This document shows, piece by piece, positions 57,601-64,000 of a DNA stretch of 64,000 bases (positions are counted from its first letter, which is position 1; every line of letters starts with the position of its first letter). A model generated the notes under the pieces. That model ran no database searches. It worked only from the letters and a program-made list of their open reading frames with translations, and was not told where the DNA came from. The stretch is from Pipra filicauda (Eukaryota > Chordata > Aves > Passeriformes > Pipridae), in assembly GCF_003945595.2 (NCBI RefSeq), contig NW_024104404.1:681315-745314 (forward strand). The letters run 5' to 3'. The position numbers and the translations under genes are program-made.

Positions 57601-60600
57601 GCATGAGGGGCCAAAGCAGCAGCTGCCTCCCACAGCAAGTGTCTCACATCCTACCGATGAAGGGGAAATGATTGAACAAGACCCCTGAGCCAGACCTTGA
57701 GATGGTTCTGGATAATCACACAAAAAGCCACAGTGTCATCCAACTGCAGAGTGCTGGGCTCGGGAGGAGAGTCCTGGGGGGAATTCTCCAGGCTGTGTTA
57801 TGCATGAGGTGAGAGGAGCTGATCACAGTGTCCTTAATATCTGTGAATTTCTTCCCATCTTCACAAGCAGCATATGCTCTAGATGGGCTGAATTTCTGCT
57901 GAAATGGGTCAGTAGAAAAATAGATCCTTCTTACAACGCAACACTGCTTCGCCTTAATTTAAAAAGGAGAGACAAAAAAAAAGGGAACAGAATCTGGGTA
58001 AGAGAGAAGCTCTTCACTCCATTTAATGTTATCAAAGCCTATCGCTCTGAAATCTGAAATGTGTGCCACAGTGAACCTGACCTCCAGCCCTCCAGCTGTC
58101 AGATCCACAGCCCTCCATCAGCATTAATGGTACTCCCAGCACAGTGAGGTTGCCTTATTGCCAGGGTGGGACACAGCCCTGGCAGCCTCAATGAGGATTA
58201 TTAACTTCTCCAGAGGTAGTGCTGTCCCAGTGTTTAAAATAAACCACAGCAGACAATACAGGAGAGGGGAAAAGGAGAGTGAGGGGTCTGGGTCCTGCTG
58301 GAGTAGAGCTGTTGATGTGAGGACAGTGTGGAACTGTATATCCTAAATCCTGTATATCCTACAGCAGCTCAGGGATGTGGCTGTCCCAGTTCAACAGTGC
58401 TGCACTTTGGTTGGGAACCAGGAGAAGTTGAGGGAAGTTAAGGGAGGTTAAGGAGTAGATGAGGTCTGGGAAAGGCCATGCTGGGAGGTGATGCAGGCAA
58501 ATCTTCCAGGAGGATTTGTGGCTTCTGCAGAGATGCTGTAAAGGCAGTGAATTTGTCACCAAATCACACAGAAAAGCAAGGGATGAGAAGGCAGCAGCTA
58601 CTGGGAAAGGAGCCCTGATTTCTCTATGTCCCAGAGCTCGAGCAGAAGGGAAATGGTATATGCAGAGCTTCAAATTTATGCCAGCAAAATGATAACTTGA
58701 AATATTTGATACAAACACTGTGCAGAACAAGATTAACTGGGGGTGAGGGAGAAGGCAAATGCAGTCTCATGGGTCCAGCCAGTTTGGAGCAGCCAAAGCC
58801 CTAATGAACCCATGAAAACCATAATAAGGAAAGAGCCAAGAATGATCCACATGTACACTTTTGATCAGCACACCAGTACAACCCATGTGGAGCCTCCACT
58901 GACGCCTCTGCCCTGGGGGAGCACCCAAACATTGCACTTAACTGAGCTGCCAGGAGCCCTCCCCTCCCTTTGGCAAGTTCCTGCCCCATAAACCAAGCTC
59001 CACTGCACCTATTCTATTAAGCAATAATCAGGTTCCAGCACGGCCTCAAAGGATGACTTACAGACCTCATTTATCAGGAGGTTCTTTGCAGTTTCTTGCA
59101 CATTTTCTTGCAGGCTTTTCCTGCACAAACATTGCTGGGAGAGTCACCAGACTGTGACCCAGAGGGAGGCAGCTGGTGATCCAGCACTGGAAACTATTGA
59201 CTTCACCACCAGAACATCAAGGTGAATTTAATTGTCACCTTATTTAATTTATAGCCCATCAGGAACAATCAGAGTGGCCGATTACCCCATGTGCAACCTA
59301 CAGACAACCATCCACTGAAGACATTTTCCTCCTTGCAGAGAGCCAGCACTGAGCCTTGACAACAACACATAAAAAGTGCTTTGAGGGTTTAAGTGAGATT
59401 TGAGTGATCTATAGATCCTGTGCAGGCCAAAGGTAGGAATTCCAACCTTGAACACTCAAGTTTAATTCCGACTGTAATTAAAAGGAGAGAGCCAACTTCC
59501 CTGCGGCACAACCCGCCTGACATCAATAGCATTACAGCAGCAGAGAGCCTTACCTTTGATCTCCAAAATCCACCTGGGATGGAGATGAAGGACAGAACAT
59601 GCCTGCCCACAGGGCCAGAAATCTCTGCTACCCAAGGGCTGCAACATCCATGGAAACCTTCCTTCCTTGGGCCGTCCTGCCCACCTCCCACACCACCGTA
59701 CTGCAGGATGGTGTTTTCTTGCAGGCATCACTCAGAGCCTCCGCTTCACCTAAGGGACCTTCCTTACAGATATCCATGCCCACCAGTGGTGTAGAGGCCC
59801 CCTGTCCCCCTCACAGCAGGTCTGGCTCTGGCAGCTCCATCCCACTCTCAGGGCTCCTGCACTGACCTTCAGGGAGCTTTAGGCATCAGCAGCTTCACTC
59901 CCTGTTCTTCTCCAAACATCTTGAGGACACCAGAACATAGAGTTGGCCCTTTATAAGTCTTAGACCTTGTTGGTCCTTCCTTCACCCAGTGTGTTTCTCA
60001 GCCTCCTCCTTTTCCAGGTCAGCTTTTCCCACTCCAGTTCCAATGCCCAGTTTTCCCTCTCACCAACCCATCTCCTTACACTCTTCTGCCTCTTGCCACT
60101 TCCCCCATGCTCCCCTTTCACTCCTGCTCATGGAAAGCTTCACATGTGCCTTAACAAATCCAGTTATCCCACGGAATCCTTGCACACAGGAAGGCTGGTA
60201 CAGCTCAGCCAGGAATGCAGCTCTCCGGGGTAATCTGTGGAGTAGGGCTGGTTATTAGTGACTACAGTAGAACAATCAACACAGTTCTGTGAGGCACTAA
60301 GATGGATTGAAGCTACTTAAGAATACAAGGAAATGGGATCAGTGCTTTGAAAAAAAGTAGCTTTGAGTCTCCAAATCCTCTCTACTGCAGCAGCCCTGAG
60401 CTCAGGCCCAAGCCTTTGATGCACACCCTGACACACAGATGTTCACAGCTGGCAACCCTGGGGCTGAGCAGCCTGTGGTCAAACACACACTGGGAGCACC
60501 AACACCTTACCCTGATGGAAATAAATGGTGTTCCCATGCTGAGGTAACAAGGAACAAGATACAGCCATGCTGTGTTGCTTTATTCCTTTTGTGTTATTAG

Positions 60601-63600
60601 CACAGATCACACTCTCGCTCCGTGTATGTTGTTGCACCAGAACAATTCTGCTCTTTGGTACTTTTCCCTTTCAAACATTCCTGGAAAATAAAGACCCAGC
60701 TCTTCCCATTGCCTCTGCACCAAGACCTGAGCAGACTGCAAAGTCCCAGAGGCTTCAAGCTCCCTGCTCTCTCACTTAATCACAAAGATTGATTCCACAC
60801 CTCCCTTAAAGAGATGAGGTGTGAGCAGGTACAAGACTCCTTCTCTGACCCAAAAAACATTCTTTCTTCACAGATCTCTCCACTTCTTTCTTGAAATAGC
60901 AGAGATGTTACTCCAAAAATTTAAGAAATTATATATCAACAGGGTAAAAAGTCTCTCCGGTGCCACATCCCACTTGTAGCACTGAGAAGGAACTGGGAGG
61001 GCAGCCAGCCCCACTGCCAGCATGGAGTCTGGCCAACACAGGGAGGGAAGAAAGGGACCAGAAACTTGGAAAAACATGTCTGATTCAATTTATTTCTGTT
61101 AATGAAACCCAGAAGTCTCCTGAGACAAAAGGCAGGGGGATCCGGATGGGAAATCATCACTTTATAGGTAAGGAACAGAGGTGCTTGGGGAATGGGGCAC
61201 ATCCAAGACTCCCTATTTATCCATACCAAAAAGCATCTCCTAATTACTCCTGTTTATTGACTAAGTGTAAACTACTGTAGTAATCCAAGGATGGAGATCT
61301 GAGCAGATTTTTTTTCTTCTGACCCTTGTGCCCCTCTACCACAAGGCTGGGGGAAAGAGGGAAAAACTGACTTGGTCCCAGCTGCCCTAATTAACTGGAG
61401 TCCTGATTGATTTTGGGAAGTAGCTCTGGCCTCATTCATCAGCACATTTACCCAGAAAAGGAGAGGAGCAGTGCATCAGCCCAGGCCACCCTTAGCAGCA
61501 CAGAGCTGGTCTAACAGGAACTGTGTCTTTAATACATCTCTTCACATGATGAGAGCTCCTCATCCTTCCCATTCTCCCCCCTCAGCTCTTTAGACCTTCT
61601 AAGGAAAATCATTCACCCTCTTCAGGAGCACAGTAAAGATTATCCCTAAGGGCTCAACCTTGTTAAACTTCAAATTTGGGGCTGTGGGAAGCCCTGGCTC
61701 CACCAGTGATTACAGGGGCCAGAGGCTCTCAGCCCACCTACATTACAGGACTGGGTGTGCAGTTCCCGTAAGGAGACACTCCACAGGCCAGCAGGGAGCT
61801 AAATGGAAGGTCAGGAGGTAGAAATCAAACAGGGAGACTGGAGACAGGCTAAAACAAGGCTTAAGATGGAGATTTTGATTAAGAGAAGGAAGGGGGAAGA
61901 GCCTCATCAGAGCCCTGCAGTCCAAAGGAAGAGGCTCCAAGCATTTTACCCGCTGGATTTTGAAACCCTTTCCGCTGTCAGTTTGATTTTGCTCTCCTTC
62001 AAGTGTGTGATGGAGAGAGAAAATGAATGCAAGAAAAGAGATACTGTTGATTTAATTGGCCATATTTGTCACTGGAGCAAGAAAAATAACCCCAGCAGTA
62101 GCCCTGGCTGAGTGACACGCAGTTAATTAGTATTTGAGATGCATTTGCTTTGGTCAATGAAATATATATGTATAAATCTTCAACTTCACCTGACCTTTCC
62201 AGGAAAGCTTTGGTCTAACCAGCACTGCCCAGTGCTGCTGTGACAGCTGTGTGCCCCCTGACACCCCATCAGGCCCAGAGTAGCCCCCCTGCCCCACCAC
62301 AGCCCCCCTGCTCACCTCTGCTCTGCCCCACCTCAGAGCTGTGTCTTGTTTTGCACTGTTTTCTGCATCCACTTACCTCCTGGCACCTTCACACAGCTTT
62401 CCCTGGGCTTGTCCCACGGAGACACTGCAACCAGCAGCACTGAGCAGCCCAGCCAGGGCTGAGCATCCTCAGCTCCTGGGGAAATCACTAATTTTCCTCC
62501 TGGAAAACTCCCTGCCTGGTGATGAGCAGGATACCAGGACACAGGACCGTGTGGAAGGTAACAAAACCAGCCTTGACTCTGCTGGTCAGAGGTTTCCAGC
62601 CACACTGTTCTACTGAACCTTCCCCAAATCCTTCCTGGTGTGGATTATTTAGGACAGAGTCCTGGGACCACTTGGCCTTGAGCAAAGGCAGAACCAGACA
62701 GATTTGGTGGGGTCCAGCGTCTGTGCCCACAGTTCAGATTCCCACTGCAGGAGTAAGTGCTCCCTGAAGCAAATTCCATGGAATTAGAGCAGAGACATGG
62801 TGCTCAAAGTGCTATTTGTACAAATATTTACTCAACTCTTTAAAAAAGCCTTTGCAAGAGGCAAAGCAAACGGCGCCTCTGTAGCCACGGCTGGTCCTCC
62901 CAGCCAGGGGGGAACAGCAGCATGACAAAACCATCCATCAGCACCTGAGCTCACCCTCTGCCACCAGGCACACATTTTCCATGCCTCTTTGGGGCAGGAT
63001 TTGTGAGGCTTTGATGACAGCGCGTTCCTTTGCAGCACAAGGTCAGGCTGAGCCATTTCCTCCTTCCCAAGGCCTCAGATTTGCCCTGTCGGAACTCCCT
63101 CAACTTCACCAGGTGGGTTTTGGCACCGTGGCCTCTCTCTTCTTTCGTTTTTTTTCCAGTCCCTTGCTGCAGCACGAGGAGACACCTGGCAGAACCGTTC
63201 TGCCTGGAAATCCATCCTGGGGTTGTTTTATCTCTATTAGTCCTCGCGAGCAGATGACAGGGGAGCACGAACATAGACAGCGTAGGATGAGACATTCACC
63301 CAGCTGCTAGTTCAAAGGCATGTCAGCATTTATAACACTCCCAGCTATTCCAACTCTACCTACTCTCTCTCAGCTAAAAGAAAGAGAAAACAAGCCATTT
63401 CTAGCTCTGGATATTCAGCGTTCAGGGAGATGCTGTTTGTTTTGGTGCCTTTGCTCTCGGGGTAGCAGAGTTTCCCCAGCTCCACGGGGCACTGCTCTTC
63501 CAGAGCAGCACTGCCACGTCGTGCTGTAACCCCTCAGCATCCCACCAGTGTGACAGTGCAGGAGCAACCAGCAAAGGAAAAGGTGGAGAGAAGAGGAACC

Positions 63601-64000
63601 TCTTTGGGTAGCAGCTTGGCCCTGCCTGCACCCTGCACGTCCTGTCTGGGAGCTGTGTAGCCCTGCTGAGTTCCACATGTGGGTCCCTGTCATTGACAAG
63701 TGAGGCTCTGCTTCCCTGCACTGGGAAAGAGTTCAAAAACGATACTGAATCAATCTGCTAAAAGGCTTTTCTCTCCACTGGGCTGGCATTCCCACAGAGC
63801 CAGCCCACGCACACCTCTCTGAGATGAGAAACCCCTCTATGTCCAAGCCTTGGCCAGCCCAGGGGCTCTGCAGCATCTGGGAACCACAGTACAATCTCCA
63901 TTAGTGTCCCAGCCTGCAGGTGACATCCAACCTAAGCCTCTCTTGGGCCCCACAGAAACAACTCCACCACCCCCAAGTTTAAGCCAGACTCCCCAAGAGC

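Larger units (their letters stand above)
50284..64000. other. Gene-free right part, no CR1
   Basis: About 13.7 kb without a recognisable gene, CR1, microsatellite array or RNA gene. Frames reach 169 codons (52675-53184, plus), but none shows a domain and opposite-strand frames overlap them. Small features are a 9-bp-like 'cacaaaggg' run near 52205-52228 and a 15-bp duplication at 54584-54612. The sequence looks like old unique intergenic or intronic DNA. Confidence 0.55.

Noticed and set aside
63925..63950. 'catccaacctaagcctctct' as a CR1 piece at the right edge
   Set aside because: The match to the CR1 'tatccaacctaaacctcccc' block is short and the flanking blocks are missing on both sides.

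Overview
The window looks like avian nuclear DNA. The main evidence is sixteen short, mostly 5'-truncated CR1 LINE fragments. Most carry the bird-type CR1 3' end, which reads on the opposite strand as a hydroxyl-rich 'agaatggtttgggttggaag' box followed by 'ccccctgccatgggcaggg'. By my hand summation they cover about 2.8 kb (4-5%), and I see no other abundant repeat. There are no bacterial operons, no CRISPR array, no rRNA or tRNA that I can recognise, and no long viral reading frames. I cannot name the species or chromosome.

Layout. 1-5 kb is unique DNA with an AT-rich, GATA-motif-bearing patch. 5-18 kb mixes unique DNA, seven CR1 fragments and the two best-looking candidate conserved noncoding elements (about 5.8-6.0 kb and 11.55-11.82 kb). 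18-27 kb has one CR1 end at its left edge, a 50-bp-unit minisatellite at 19.05-19.24 kb and a short 17-bp array. 27-46 kb is the CR1-rich part, including the four longest fragments, with three probable MIR relics and two CpG-dense patches (34.4 kb and 46.05-46.3 kb). 46-64 kb contains no CR1 that I can see and holds the only convincing gene.

The gene is an intact single-exon reading frame at 49447-50283 (+). It encodes a predicted membrane-anchored RING-H2 E3 ubiquitin ligase of 278 residues: N-terminal hydrophobic leader, one transmembrane segment, and a C-terminal RING-H2 with all eight zinc ligands. I do not recognise it as a named orthologue. The other reading frames of 60-189 codons look like chance frames, because none shows a family motif. 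The rest is best described as intergenic or intronic DNA. Short exons of a longer gene could be hidden in it and cannot be excluded by eye.

No multi-gene system is visible. The points most worth following up are the unnamed RING-H2 gene with its upstream CpG-rich segment, the candidate enhancers built of homeobox, TALE, POU and GATA-like sites, and the abrupt end of CR1 insertions near 46 kb.
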